Assembly: GCA_026991885.1 (NCBI GenBank)
Contig: JALXAQ010000098.1
Coordinates: 1-64,000 of the forward strand
Reading direction: 5' to 3'
Source of the DNA: Thiotrichaceae bacterium
GTDB lineage: Bacteria > Pseudomonadota > Gammaproteobacteria > Beggiatoales > Beggiatoaceae
DNA: 64,000 nt
Shown here: in pieces, positions 36,583 through 44,677 of the stretch
Position numbering within the stretch: the first letter of the stretch is position 1
How the letters are laid out: each line of letters begins with the position of its first letter
Translations under genes and position numbers: made by a program
Notes under the pieces: model-generated
What the model was told of the DNA's origin: nothing
Database searches by the model: none
What the model saw: only the letters and a program-made list of their open reading frames with translations

Positions 36583-36927
36583 CGAGCAATCAAAATCAGC
36601 AAATTTTTAAGCTATGTGCTGCGACATAAGCCAGAATCTATTGGTTTAAACGTTGTTGACAACAACGATAAAAAACGATTTTCGTTTAATGACGATTTGA
36701 CCCTCATCAAAGCTAATCAAGGTCATTCTGTCAATGTCGCCTTAGCATTTCAAGAAATTACGCCACCCGATATTTTATATTCCAACCGCTTCAAAGGTGG
36801 GAAAAAGACATGGACAAATAGTCATCCTCAGCATTGATACTCAAAAAATGTGTGAAGATGGTTATACCTTTTATATTTCCGATAATGATGTCTATTTAGT
36901 TGATTACGTGCCCTGCCATTATTTAAA
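36583..36927 (+). pseudogene. kptA: RNA 2'-phosphotransferase (KptA/Tpt1) remnant
   Basis: [20 protein letters not shown] is the family N-terminus, but no start codon precedes it: TAA at 36577 is in frame with no ATG after it. The frame continues [20 protein letters not shown] and [20 protein letters not shown] (NAD site) after an internal deletion of the linker. After 36837 the frame changes to KMCEDGYTFYISDNDVYLVD and VPCHYL, which runs into repeat copy D. Not functional. Confidence 0.75.
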
Positions 36928-37067
36928 AACCTTGAATCGCAGAATTGACGGATGAGACGGATTAAAAACCTGAAAACACACAATAGTCGTCTTTTGACTT
37001 TGACTTTAAATCCGCGTAATCCGTGTCATCCGTCAAACGAAGTAACGAAGTAAATCCGTGATTCAAG
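36925..37067. repeat. ATCCG-type inverted-repeat element, copy D
   Basis: Left end AAAAACCTTGAATCGCAG; middle AAAAACCTGAAAACACACA and CTTTTGACTTTGACTTTAAA; right part CGTAATCCGTGTCATCCG, ACGAAGTAACGAAG and GTGATTCAAG. It starts within the last codons of the kptA remnant. Confidence 0.8.
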
Positions 37068-37134
37068 CGTAGGGTGCGTCCTACGCACGCACCTTTTACG
37101 CCAAGGGACGGTGCGTAGGACGCACCCTACGCTT
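37065..37134. repeat. Perfect 24-bp inverted repeat of the GTGCGT/ACGCAC family
   Basis: AAGCGTAGGGTGCGTCCTAC plus GCAC and its exact complement at 37111-37134 flank a 22-base centre. Related copies: 38391-38418, 38813-38839, 61491-61543. Half of a GGAGTCC hairpin (37137-37152) follows at once. Confidence 0.85.
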
Positions 37135-37160
37135 GCTAAAGCTTTGGACTCCAAAATACA

Positions 37161-37406
37161 TTATTCCATCATCGCTTTTTCTTGATGTTCTGCCAATTCA
37201 ACCAACTCTCCACCAACAGAATTAATCGCTTCATTTCTGGAAACTTTGCCTAACAAATAATCATCAAGAATATGTTTTTCCCATAATTGACGAATACCAA
37301 GTTGAAAAGCCTGAGTTATCAATTCCGCCTTAGATTGCTTAGTTTGACGAATTAAGTCCTTTAAAAAAGAATCTGTACTTTCTGTACTATCAATAACTAA
37401 GTGCAT
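37161..37406 (-). CDS. Ribbon-helix-helix-like antitoxin (orphan)
   Basis: An 81-residue acidic protein. FLKDLIRQTKQSKAELITQA looks like an RHH DNA-binding arm and helix, and ILDDYLLGKVSRNEAINSVG resembles the C-terminal toxin-binding part of antitoxins. No toxin gene is adjacent; the neighbours are repeats. It could be a solitary antitoxin or regulator. Confidence 0.45.
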   Translation of the reverse strand: MHLVIDSTESTDSFLKDLIRQTKQSKAELITQAFQLGIRQLWEKHILDDYLLGKVSRNEAINSVGGELVELAEHQEKAMME

Positions 37407-37711
37407 GAATTTAATACTTTATTTAAAAAACTCATGTATCAAACGGGTCAGCATTATGCCATATTAAAAAGGATAGGTCTAGTTTTGTTAATCTGCCCCT
37501 CACAGATTCACGCCGATTAAATAATACCTCATACTGATTTATATATAAGACTTGTCCGAACAAAAAGTTTTTGGGGATTTAACTAATTGTTTTTATTGTC
37601 TCAAAATTTATTGACGGACAAGTCTAATGAAGGTTCCGAAACCGGTAAAATTAGACCTTGCCTTATTGTCACCAATAACACATATAAGTGCCTAGACAAA
37701 AATTATCTACA
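37407..37711. repeat. Gene-free stretch with an AGACTTGTCCG inverted repeat
   Basis: A 305-base stretch without a convincing gene. AGACTTGTCCG at 37548-37558 and CGGACAAGTCT at 37615-37625 are an exact 11-bp inverted pair 56 bases apart, like terminal repeats of a very small non-autonomous element. The rest is AT-rich with no clear promoter. Confidence 0.55.
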
Positions 37712-38335
37712 TTAAATCGCTATAATGTCTAATTTAGAAATAACCGCTAATTGGTATTGATAAGTTTCTTCTTCTCCCCATATTTTTTCATTCTGTTCTT
37801 CAAGCCTTTGGCGATTGAGCTTGAGTAACCCCCCCTTTAAATAATCATAAAGATAGGCAAACAATCCTTTATCAATCGCTTGCAAAAGTCGCGTTTGCCA
37901 AAAAAACATCCCCTGTTCTGTTTGACTGTTATCACTCATGATAATATCATAAGTTTCAATAATATATTCAAAAAATATTTTTTCAGCTAAACCCGTCGTT
38001 AATCCTTTATATTGAGGATCAACAGTTCGCCACAATAAGATTTGTGTGGCTGGACGAGCATTTAAAAAAACATCACTCACAATAATGACTTGATTGTAAT
38101 AAATGATTTTTTTTTCCGTTTTTGATACCAGCGCAATTTCAAAAATATTATCAGCTTCTCTTCCATCAACCCTAACCAGATCAAATCCTTCCCAAATAGA
38201 TATACCCAGTTTAGCGCGTATGGAAACGGGTAAATTATCCATCAGTTTATGATACAAATCACGATTCAATCTTGTTTGCATGAGTTTTTTAAAGTCATGT
38301 TTTATATCTTTACGGTTGAGATATAACTGTGGCAT
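37712..38335 (-). CDS. Unknown 207-residue protein
   Basis: ATG 38335 (MPQLYLNRKDIKHDFKKLMQ) has GAGGAA upstream; a longer frame to 38392 would begin inside a repeat. The protein has an alpha/beta pattern, DNIFEIALVSKTEKKIIYYN then VIIVSDVFLNARPATQILLW. It is rich in aromatic residues and lacks a signal peptide. A central VDPQYKGLTTGLAEKIFF segment could suggest an acetyltransferase-like acyl-CoA loop, but that is speculative. I do not recognise the family. Confidence 0.5.
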   Translation of the reverse strand: MPQLYLNRKDIKHDFKKLMQTRLNRDLYHKLMDNLPVSIRAKLGISIWEGFDLVRVDGREADNIFEIALVSKTEKKIIYYNQVIIVSDVFLNARPATQILLWRTVDPQYKGLTTGLAEKIFFEYIIETYDIIMSDNSQTEQGMFFWQTRLLQAIDKGLFAYLYDYLKGGLLKLNRQRLEEQNEKIWGEEETYQYQLAVISKLDIIAI

Positions 38336-38390
38336 AAGAAATTCCTCAAACCCAATCCAACAGGAGTCAGACAATAAGCACAACGAGAGC

Positions 38391-38418
38391 AAGCGTGCGT
38401 AGGACGCACACTACGCTT
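38391..38418. repeat. GTGCGT/ACGCAC-family palindrome
   Basis: AAGCGTGCGTAGGACGCACA followed by CTACGCTT. It forms the 3' end of the vapC remnant frame. Confidence 0.7.
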
Positions 38419-38549
38419 GCTACCATGACCCTATCTGCGGTCACAATCACTCTTGCGCCAATATCACGACCAATACTCAGGTGCATGGCATCTAGGGAGC
38501 GTAGGTACCATTTGGCGAGTGCGCTGGTATCAAGATAGGTGAGTGCCAT
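38391..38549 (-). pseudogene. vapC: VapC-type PIN toxin remnant
   Basis: MALTYLDTSALAKWYL is the PIN-domain start with its first catalytic Asp. The middle is missing: the next residues, RSLDAMHLSIGRDIGARVIV and TADRVMVA, are from the C-terminal half. The end reads into the GTGCGT repeat at 38391-38418, so the last 20 or so residues are repeat-derived. Overlaps the antitoxin stop by one base (TAATG), the usual vapBC arrangement. Toxin activity is unlikely, as the central acidic residues are gone. Confidence 0.7.
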
Positions 38550-38776
38550 TATCGTTCCTCCCTATCTTCTCGAATCCATTGTTCACTCGGTGTGGTAAGT
38601 TTTGGCATCTGAGCGCGTAAATCAGCATGTGAAGGCTTAGGTTTTTTGCCTTGCATAGGTAATACGCGGGCTATGGGTTGACCATGCAAAGTAATGATAA
38701 GTTGACCTTCTAAGTTGAGCAGAGTATCCAGTTTGCCCAATTCAGTCCGCATTTGTTGAATAGATAATGCTCTCAT
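38549..38776 (-). CDS. Antitoxin of the Phd/YefM-VapB type
   Basis: A 75-residue protein. MRALSIQQMRTELGKLDTLL, the ITLHGQPIARVLPMQ strand and a basic-acidic tail (KPSHADLRAQMPKLTTPS) match Phd/YefM-like antitoxins. These usually repress their own operon and neutralise a downstream toxin. Here the toxin gene behind it is broken, so this looks like a surviving antitoxin. Confidence 0.65.
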   Translation of the reverse strand: MRALSIQQMRTELGKLDTLLNLEGQLIITLHGQPIARVLPMQGKKPKPSHADLRAQMPKLTTPSEQWIREDREER

Positions 38777-38812
38777 GGTTAACCTTTTTTAGACGCAAAA
38801 AGTGAAATATTA

Positions 38813-38872
38813 GCAAGTGTAGGGTGCGTCCCACGCACCAACTGGAGTCGGCCAAATTTATTTTGGACGTCC
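38813..38872. repeat. GTGCGT palindrome followed by a GGAGTCC-family hairpin
   Basis: AAGTGTAGGGTGCGTCCCAC and GCACC are next to GGAGTCGGCCAAATTTATTT and TGGACGTCC (38844-38872). The stop codon of the secreted nuclease gene lies within the hairpin. Confidence 0.7.
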
Positions 38873-41056
38873 AAAGTCCAAACCAATAATCAAAGGATCG
38901 TGATCAGAAGCTCGGAAAGGATCGGCATTGTACAGGGACGCTGACTTATTTTTTTCTTTGTAATCAATTATTTCTGGCTCATCAGCATTGATATGCCATT
39001 CAGTGATGCCCGTTACCTTAGCACTTAAACTCGCACTGGCTAAGGCATGATCAAGTGCTCCCGCTTGACCTTGATAAACATACGAATAGGCATTTGTGCC
39101 AGCAAGTAAGTCCGTATAACCCGCATTTTTAATCACCGTGATAGGGTCTTCTTTGGCGTAAGCATTCAGATCACCTAAAATGAGAATATTATCCTCTCCG
39201 GTTGTCGCTAACCAAGCCGTCAATGTCTTGGCAGCCTCAACCCGTTCGGCATTCCAACAAGCTTGTCCATCATTTTGATCTTCATTGAGACTGTTATCAC
39301 CTGGACAACTTCCTTTCGATTTGAAGTGGTTAACGACGACAATGATTTGCTCAGCGGTCGCATTTTCCTTGAAAGTTTGCGCGAGTGGGGGACGGCGAGA
39401 GTTAAATGGTGGTTCAGTTGTTGTGGCAGCAAAGCCAATTGGGGTGACAGTTTCAACGCGGTAGATGAGGGCTACTTTGATCTTATCTGTGCCGAGAGCA
39501 AAACCAGGATTGATAAAAGCATAAGTCGTATTAGCGGTGGCATTTAATCCATTGACCAAATCGGCAATCGCACTATTGGCACCGTAATCGTCATTCTCTA
39601 TTTCCATTAATCCAATGATATCGGCTTGCATGGCTACAATAGCACTGATGATTTTGTCGCGTTGGCGAACAAATTCTGAGGCCGTTTTTGCGCCGCGTGC
39701 CGTTGGAAATCCGTTGAAGTAGTTTAAGACATTGAAACTGGCTACCTTCAGCGTTCCCCCGACAGAGGGTGGTGTTGCCGTGCGTGGGTTAGCAGAAACA
39801 AAGTTTAGTATGCTGGTTGGCTGCACACGATAGTTGCCAAAGCTATAACTCAACACGCCAGTCACGCCCGTTACTGTATCGCCACAGCGTAGCGTATGCG
39901 TCGCGCTGAGTTTGGGGGCGGGATAGGGAATGGGATCAGGATTGCGGGTTATACTCCCATCATCAATAATAATGCGGTTCAAATCGTTTTCTGCTTGTTG
40001 TCTATTCGCATTGCTTCCCGGAGAAGTGATATGGGTTGGCGCCATCAAACGGCCATTTGATAAGCTTATTTGACCATAATGGCCTAATTTATAGTTATCA
40101 GTGACAATCAATGTTTGTGGCAAATTGACTAACATGCCTTCGTAGCGTTCAAGATAGGTATCACTGTCAACAGGTAGATTGAGGGGTGCAGGTGTCACAC
40201 TGGCGCCGCGACTGCAAATCGTTACTTTGCTCACGTTTTTTAATTCTGTGAAAGCGTAGAATTCCTCAACTTCACCCGTTACGCGCACCAGATCACCTAC
40301 ATTGACATCAGTACCACCTGGATTGTAAACAAACAAGCCCTCTGAGGTTGTGGGATCATCATCAATATCACTGTCTTCTTCTTGAACGAAAAATCCTTTT
40401 AATTGCGTCTCATCTTGAAAGTCTCCAACGACGACTCCGGAAATGGTATGCGTATTGCCTATTTCAGGACTCCTTGTGCCGCTGCCTTGGATGGTGTGGA
40501 TTTTTGTCGTTTTACCCGTGATCTTGCCATTAATGTACACATTATCAATTCTCCAAGTACCTGTGCCAGCCTCAGCATTGAAGCCATAAATTCTAAATTC
40601 AACGGGGCTAGTCAAATGACCAAATGAGAATGTGACAGTTTGAGCATTGCGTAAATTGGTATCATCTGGCACATCAAAGGATTTTAAATCCGTTGTAAAA
40701 TCATCTAGGCTTGAACGAATTGACCAATTGCGAATGCCCTTATTTGATCGCTTTTCATCAAGTGTTAAGCTGGATAATGTCATTTCAAATCCGCATTTGG
40801 GTTGGATTGTCAATGAATAATAATCAGTCAGATCGAGTGTACCCGTTGACCAATTCTGAGCATTAAAAGTGCCCTTAGCCTTTTTAGGCGTTAAACCCGT
40901 TCCCCGATTGATCGCGGAAACTGTGCCATTGTTGGGCTGATTATCAGGCTCAAATGTTGCCTCGTTTCCGATTGCATCCGTAAAAGTATAGGTTGACAAT
41001 AATTCAGCCTGTACCGTGTTTAATGTGAGCAGTAAGATCAATATGGCTTTTGTCAT
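38858..41056 (-). CDS. Secreted ExeM/NucH-type endonuclease (EEP domain)
   Basis: A 732-residue protein with a signal peptide (MTKAILILLLTLNTVQAELL). The N-terminal 180 residues are a beta-rich domain (DDFTTDLKSFDVPDDTN). An OB-fold domain follows (IHTIQGSGTRSPEIGNTHTI, VNVGDLVRVTGEVEEF). The C-terminal half is an endonuclease/exonuclease/phosphatase fold with VASFNVLNYFNGF, ADIIGLMEIEND (catalytic Glu), VVNHFKSKGSCPGDN, ILGDLNAYAKEDP and FRASDHDPLIIGL (His). This is the ExeM/NucH arrangement of extracellular DNases that release nutrients from DNA or remodel biofilm. The final codons overlap a repeat hairpin. Confidence 0.85.
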   Translation of the reverse strand: MTKAILILLLTLNTVQAELLSTYTFTDAIGNEATFEPDNQPNNGTVSAINRGTGLTPKKAKGTFNAQNWSTGTLDLTDYYSLTIQPKCGFEMTLSSLTLDEKRSNKGIRNWSIRSSLDDFTTDLKSFDVPDDTNLRNAQTVTFSFGHLTSPVEFRIYGFNAEAGTGTWRIDNVYINGKITGKTTKIHTIQGSGTRSPEIGNTHTISGVVVGDFQDETQLKGFFVQEEDSDIDDDPTTSEGLFVYNPGGTDVNVGDLVRVTGEVEEFYAFTELKNVSKVTICSRGASVTPAPLNLPVDSDTYLERYEGMLVNLPQTLIVTDNYKLGHYGQISLSNGRLMAPTHITSPGSNANRQQAENDLNRIIIDDGSITRNPDPIPYPAPKLSATHTLRCGDTVTGVTGVLSYSFGNYRVQPTSILNFVSANPRTATPPSVGGTLKVASFNVLNYFNGFPTARGAKTASEFVRQRDKIISAIVAMQADIIGLMEIENDDYGANSAIADLVNGLNATANTTYAFINPGFALGTDKIKVALIYRVETVTPIGFAATTTEPPFNSRRPPLAQTFKENATAEQIIVVVNHFKSKGSCPGDNSLNEDQNDGQACWNAERVEAAKTLTAWLATTGEDNILILGDLNAYAKEDPITVIKNAGYTDLLAGTNAYSYVYQGQAGALDHALASASLSAKVTGITEWHINADEPEIIDYKEKNKSASLYNADPFRASDHDPLIIGLDFGRPK

Positions 41057-41074
41057 TTAAGAAGACTCCTATTG

Positions 41075-41180
41075 TGTCTGAATCAGAATTTTCAAAATTT
41101 GAGAATTAACAGAATAAAACCAAAAACCAAGCAAGATTTATTCTGAAAATTCTCAAATTCTGAAAATTCTGATTCAGACA
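41075..41180. repeat. Long imperfect inverted repeat upstream of the nuclease gene
   Basis: Left arm TGTCTGAATCAGAATTTTCA continues AATTTGAGAATT and CAGAATAAA; the right arm mirrors it up to CTGATTCAGACA. The arms are about 43 bp around a short centre (AACCAAAAACCAAGCAAG). It is not of the other repeat families in the window and covers the divergent-like gap before the stomatin-like gene. Confidence 0.75.
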
Positions 41181-41219
41181 AAATGTCATAAAATTCATGG
41201 TTCAGTACTTAAAAATTAA

Positions 41220-42152
41220 TTATATTTTTTTAGCAAAAGCCGCATTTTTGATAATATCTTTAATACCGCCAAGGGAACCTATGATACCCGCCGTTTCTAA
41301 AGGCATCAGTAACAGCTTGGGATTTTCAGAGGCGGCGAGCCGATTGACAGAGCCCATATACCTGATAGCTATCAAATAATTAACCGCTTGCAAATTACCA
41401 TGGTTTACTGCGATTGAGATCGCCTTTATGGCTTTAGCTTCGGCTTGGCCAAAACGTTCTCTGGCTTCGGCATCACGAAAAGCGGCATCTTTTCGCGCTT
41501 CGGCCTCTAAAATCACCGCCTGTTTTTCACCTTCCGCTTGCAAAATTTCAGCTTGTCGGTAACCTTCCGCCTCTAAGATAACCGCACGTTTATCACGCTC
41601 TGCCTTCATTTGCCGTCCCATAGCCTCAACTAAATCTGGAGGTGGTGTGATGTCTTTAATATCAACACGTAAGATTTTGATGCCCCAAGCCTGAGAGGCC
41701 TTATCAATGACTCTCAGCAAATGTGCGTTGATCACATTGCGTTTAGAAAGTACCTCATCGAGAACCATTGAGCCAATGACACTACGGAGATTACTTATCG
41801 CTAAGTTTTCAATACCCGATTCAAAATTTCTAATTTGATAGGCGGCTTGCGCGGCATTAACGATTTGATAGAAAACAACCCCATCTGCATGTACCCTGGC
41901 GTTGTCTTTTGTGATAACATTTTGCCCGGGAATGTCCATCACCGTTTCCCTCATGTTCAATTTTCGGCTAATCACATCAACAGCCGGGATGATCAGATGT
42001 AAGCCTGGATCAAGGGTTTTGGTGTATTTACCAAAGCGTTCAACCGTCCATTGCTCCCCTTGGGAAACCGATTTGACTCCCAAGAATAGCAATACAATTG
42101 CCATCCCTAGAAAAATGAATACAAATATTGCAAACTCGTTTAAGAAACTCAT
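41220..42152 (-). CDS. SPFH/band-7 (stomatin-like, paraslipin) membrane protein
   Basis: A 310-residue protein with an N-terminal membrane helix (residues 8-28). SQGEQWTVERFGKYTKTLDP and GLHLIIPAVDVISRKLNMRE open the SPFH domain. A long helix with repeats EAEGYRQAEILQAEGEKQA and EARKDAAFRDAEARERFGQA follows. It matches QmcA-type slipins that form large membrane rings. The usual NfeD partner is not adjacent. Confidence 0.85.
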   Translation of the reverse strand: MSFLNEFAIFVFIFLGMAIVLLFLGVKSVSQGEQWTVERFGKYTKTLDPGLHLIIPAVDVISRKLNMRETVMDIPGQNVITKDNARVHADGVVFYQIVNAAQAAYQIRNFESGIENLAISNLRSVIGSMVLDEVLSKRNVINAHLLRVIDKASQAWGIKILRVDIKDITPPPDLVEAMGRQMKAERDKRAVILEAEGYRQAEILQAEGEKQAVILEAEARKDAAFRDAEARERFGQAEAKAIKAISIAVNHGNLQAVNYLIAIRYMGSVNRLAASENPKLLLMPLETAGIIGSLGGIKDIIKNAAFAKKI

Positions 42153-42182
42153 AAAATTAAATTAAGTAGTTGAACTGTTTAA

Positions 42183-42211
42183 AGGAGTCCAAAATTTATT
42201 TTGGACATCCT
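42183..42211. repeat. GGAGTCC-family hairpin
   Basis: AGGAGTCCAAAATTTATTTT then GGACATCCT, between the divergent stomatin-like and ttcA-like genes. Confidence 0.85.
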
Positions 42212-42241
42212 AGCAAAATAAAATGTGTACAATTAAAAACT

Positions 42242-42973
42242 ATGCCTTATTTAATAAAACCGCCTAAATTACTTTTGCGCCGTGTCGGGCGTGCTATTGC
42301 TGATTATACGATGATTAATGCTGGAGATCGAATATTATTAGGGATTTCTGGCGGTAAAGATTCCTTATCTTTATTACAAATTTTAGCGCATTTGCAACGC
42401 TATGGGCCTATACCTTTTGAACTCAGTGCTCTCACGGTGGACCCACAAATACCAGGCTTTGATCCTTCGCCGCTTAAATCTTATTTAGCTGACTTAGGTA
42501 TTCAGCATTTTTATGAGACACAAGCCATCATGGATGAGGCACAAAAACATTTACAGGGTAAATCTTTTTGTGCCTATTGCGCTAGGATGAAAAGGGGTAT
42601 TATGTATCGCATCGCCCGTGAGCAAGATTATAATGTGTTAGCGTTAGCGCAACATCTCGATGATTTAGCCGAAAGTTTTTTGATGTCTGCCTTATATAGT
42701 GGGCGTTTACAAACCATGAAGGCAAATTATACCAATAATACTGGTGATGTGCGGGTAATACGTCCGCTTGTCTATGTCCGTGAGAGACAAACGCTTGAGT
42801 TTGCAAAGACGGCTCAATTGCCCGTGATTGCCGACAATTGCCCTGCTTGTTTTACCGCCCCCACTCAGCGAGCACATGTTAAAGTTTTGCTTGCTAATGA
42901 AGAAGATTTACATAAAGATGTTTTTCAAAATTTGCTACATGCTATGCGCCCGTTGATGCTAAAGAAAAAATAG
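42242..42973 (+). CDS. ttcA: TtcA-like tRNA 2-thiocytidine synthetase (PP-loop ATPase)
   Basis: A 243-residue protein with LLGISGGKDSLSLLQ (PP-loop) near residue 35 and a pair of cysteines in KSFCAYCARMKRG, then LAQHLDDLAESFLMS and DNCPACF later. TtcA uses a [4Fe-4S] cluster bound by three cysteines to thiolate C32 of tRNA. Length is shorter than E. coli TtcA (311), lacking the C-terminal extension. ATG 42242 avoids reading through the upstream hairpin. Confidence 0.75.
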   Translation: MPYLIKPPKLLLRRVGRAIADYTMINAGDRILLGISGGKDSLSLLQILAHLQRYGPIPFELSALTVDPQIPGFDPSPLKSYLADLGIQHFYETQAIMDEAQKHLQGKSFCAYCARMKRGIMYRIAREQDYNVLALAQHLDDLAESFLMSALYSGRLQTMKANYTNNTGDVRVIRPLVYVRERQTLEFAKTAQLPVIADNCPACFTAPTQRAHVKVLLANEEDLHKDVFQNLLHAMRPLMLKKK

Positions 42974-42991
42974 GAGTCCAGTCCAAGATGG

Positions 42992-43009
42992 CTGTCATCA
43001 GCTTGTCAT
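42992..43009 (+). promoter_or_regulatory. Pho box upstream of pstS
   Basis: CTGTCAT, four bases, TTGTCAT: two 7-bp direct repeats with the 11-base period of PhoB sites. TATTAAT at 43022-43028 fits a -10 box at PhoB-promoter spacing. The pstS ATG lies 51 bases after the box. It suggests phosphate-starvation induction. Confidence 0.7.
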
Positions 43010-43060
43010 ATTATTGAGGCATATTAATAGCCCTAAATCCAAACCTAACCTAAGTTCTGA

Positions 43061-44011
43061 ATGAAAAAAATAATCATCGCTGCAATAGCAGCAACGACTT
43101 TGTTCACAGCGAGTGCCCAGAGCTTACCTGACTACCAAAAAGCCAGTGGTGTATCTGGTAATTTATCAAGTGTTGGCTCAGATACATTGGCTAATTTGAT
43201 GACTTTCTGGACGGAAGCGTACAAACGTCTGTATCCTAATGTCAATATTCAGGTACAAGCCGCTGGTTCTTCTACCGCTCCCCCAGCTTTAACAGAGGGG
43301 ACGAGTAACTTTGGTCCCATGAGCCGCAAGATGAAACATAAGGAAGTCGAAGCTTTTGAGAAAAAATATGGTTACAAGCCGACTGTCATTCCTGTTGCTA
43401 TAGACGCGCTGGCAGTCTATGTGCATAAGGATAATCCCCTGAAAGGTTTAACTATTCAACAAGTCGATGCCATTTTTTCTTCGACCAGAAAATGTGGTGC
43501 TCAAGAAAATATTAGTACTTGGGGTCAAGTAGGACTCACAGGGGCGTGGAAAAACCGAGCGATTCAATTATATGGTCGTAATTCCGTGTCTGGTACTTAC
43601 GGTTATTTTAAAAAGAAAGCACTCTGTAAAGGAGATTACAAAAACACGGTTAATGAGCAACCGGGCTCCGCTTCTGTCGTACAATCAGTGACTAGCTCGA
43701 TTAATGGGATTGGATATTCTGGGGTTGGCTACAAAACCTCTGGAGTCAAAACTTTGGCCTTGGCTAAAAAGCGTCGCAAAGGATTTATAGCAGCCACCAA
43801 AGAAAATGCTCTCAATGGCAAATATCCCTTGGCCAGATTTTTGTACCTCTACGTGAATAAGGCACCAAATAAACCCTTGCCTCCTTTGCAAGCGGAGTTT
43901 ATTAAAATGGTCTTATCCAAGACGGGTCAACAGCTGGTAGAAAAAGATGGTTATGTACCCTTGCCTGCCAAAACGATTAAGAAAATTTTGAGAAAATTGC
44001 ATTTGCAATAA
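43061..44011 (+). CDS. pstS: Phosphate ABC transporter substrate-binding protein (PstS type)
   Basis: A 316-residue periplasmic protein with a signal peptide ([20 protein letters not shown]). [40 protein letters not shown] and [10 protein letters not shown] follow the PstS order. Phosphate contacts are expected from SDTL and the SS of [24 protein letters not shown] and [12 protein letters not shown] complete the fold. pstCAB are not adjacent, so this is a solitary binding protein. A Pho box precedes it. Confidence 0.85.
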   Translation: MKKIIIAAIAATTLFTASAQSLPDYQKASGVSGNLSSVGSDTLANLMTFWTEAYKRLYPNVNIQVQAAGSSTAPPALTEGTSNFGPMSRKMKHKEVEAFEKKYGYKPTVIPVAIDALAVYVHKDNPLKGLTIQQVDAIFSSTRKCGAQENISTWGQVGLTGAWKNRAIQLYGRNSVSGTYGYFKKKALCKGDYKNTVNEQPGSASVVQSVTSSINGIGYSGVGYKTSGVKTLALAKKRRKGFIAATKENALNGKYPLARFLYLYVNKAPNKPLPPLQAEFIKMVLSKTGQQLVEKDGYVPLPAKTIKKILRKLHLQ

Positions 44012-44020
44012 GGTTTTTTT

Positions 44021-44053
44021 TGGACAGTACAAAGCTAAAGCTTTGTACTCCAA
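44021..44053. repeat. GGAGTCC-family hairpin (variant GTACAAAGC core)
   Basis: TGGACAGTACAAAGCTAAAG then CTTTGTACTCCA, between the convergent pstS and NUDIX genes. The core is ACAAAGCTAAAGCTTTGT, a different stem from the other copies. Confidence 0.75.
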
Positions 44054-44066
44054 CACGTCAAGAGTA

Positions 44067-44660
44067 CTAGCTCCAACGCGCTCTCACCTCATCACGATGT
44101 AAAGCCAACCATTGTAGCGCGATAATGGCGGGCGCAAAATGGATTTTGCCAGTTTGCAACCTCTCCAAAGCCGTGGAAAATGAGAGAGTATGTACTTGAA
44201 TATCCTCATTTTCTGACACAATGCCCTGAATACCACCCGCCTGAGTCGCATTGACTCGCCCACAAAATAAAGCCGTTGTTTCATTTGTACTGCCCGGACT
44301 GACGAAAAAATCACAGATATGAATAATATCTGACACCGGACAACCCATTTCTTCTACCGCTTCTCTGTGTACCACATCACTAGGGGTTTCTCCCGCCTCC
44401 AAAATACCCGCGACGATTTCCCATAGCCAAGCACCATTAGCATGTCCTATCGCCCCTGGGCGAAATTGCTCAATCATGACCACTTGATCACGAATGGGAT
44501 CATAAGGCAAAACAGCGGCAGCATGGCCCCGTTCAAGCACTTCGCGCAATAATTCACGGCTCCATCCCCCTGCAAAGAGTGTGTGCTTGAGCCGGTAGCG
44601 GACTAATTTAAAAAAACCTTCATAACAGTTTTTTTTCTCAAGAATTTCAATCTGATTCAT
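44067..44660 (-). CDS. nudF: NUDIX hydrolase, ADP-ribose pyrophosphatase type (NudF)
   Basis: A 197-residue enzyme. Nudix box GILEAGETPSDVVHREAVEE ending MG matches GX5EX7REUXEEXGU. The upstream FRPGAIGHANGAWLWEIVAG and downstream DFFVSPGSTNETTALFCGRV support the ADP-ribose pyrophosphatase group. It hydrolyses ADP-ribose to AMP and ribose-5-phosphate. Confidence 0.87.
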   Translation of the reverse strand: MNQIEILEKKNCYEGFFKLVRYRLKHTLFAGGWSRELLREVLERGHAAAVLPYDPIRDQVVMIEQFRPGAIGHANGAWLWEIVAGILEAGETPSDVVHREAVEEMGCPVSDIIHICDFFVSPGSTNETTALFCGRVNATQAGGIQGIVSENEDIQVHTLSFSTALERLQTGKIHFAPAIIALQWLALHRDEVRARWS

Positions 44661-44677
44661 TTTGGTTTTTTTATCTA

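Noticed and set aside
34752-36600. SAM-responsive leader upstream of metX
   Set aside because: The 60-90 bases before metX show no SAM-I/SAM-II type conserved core or terminator.
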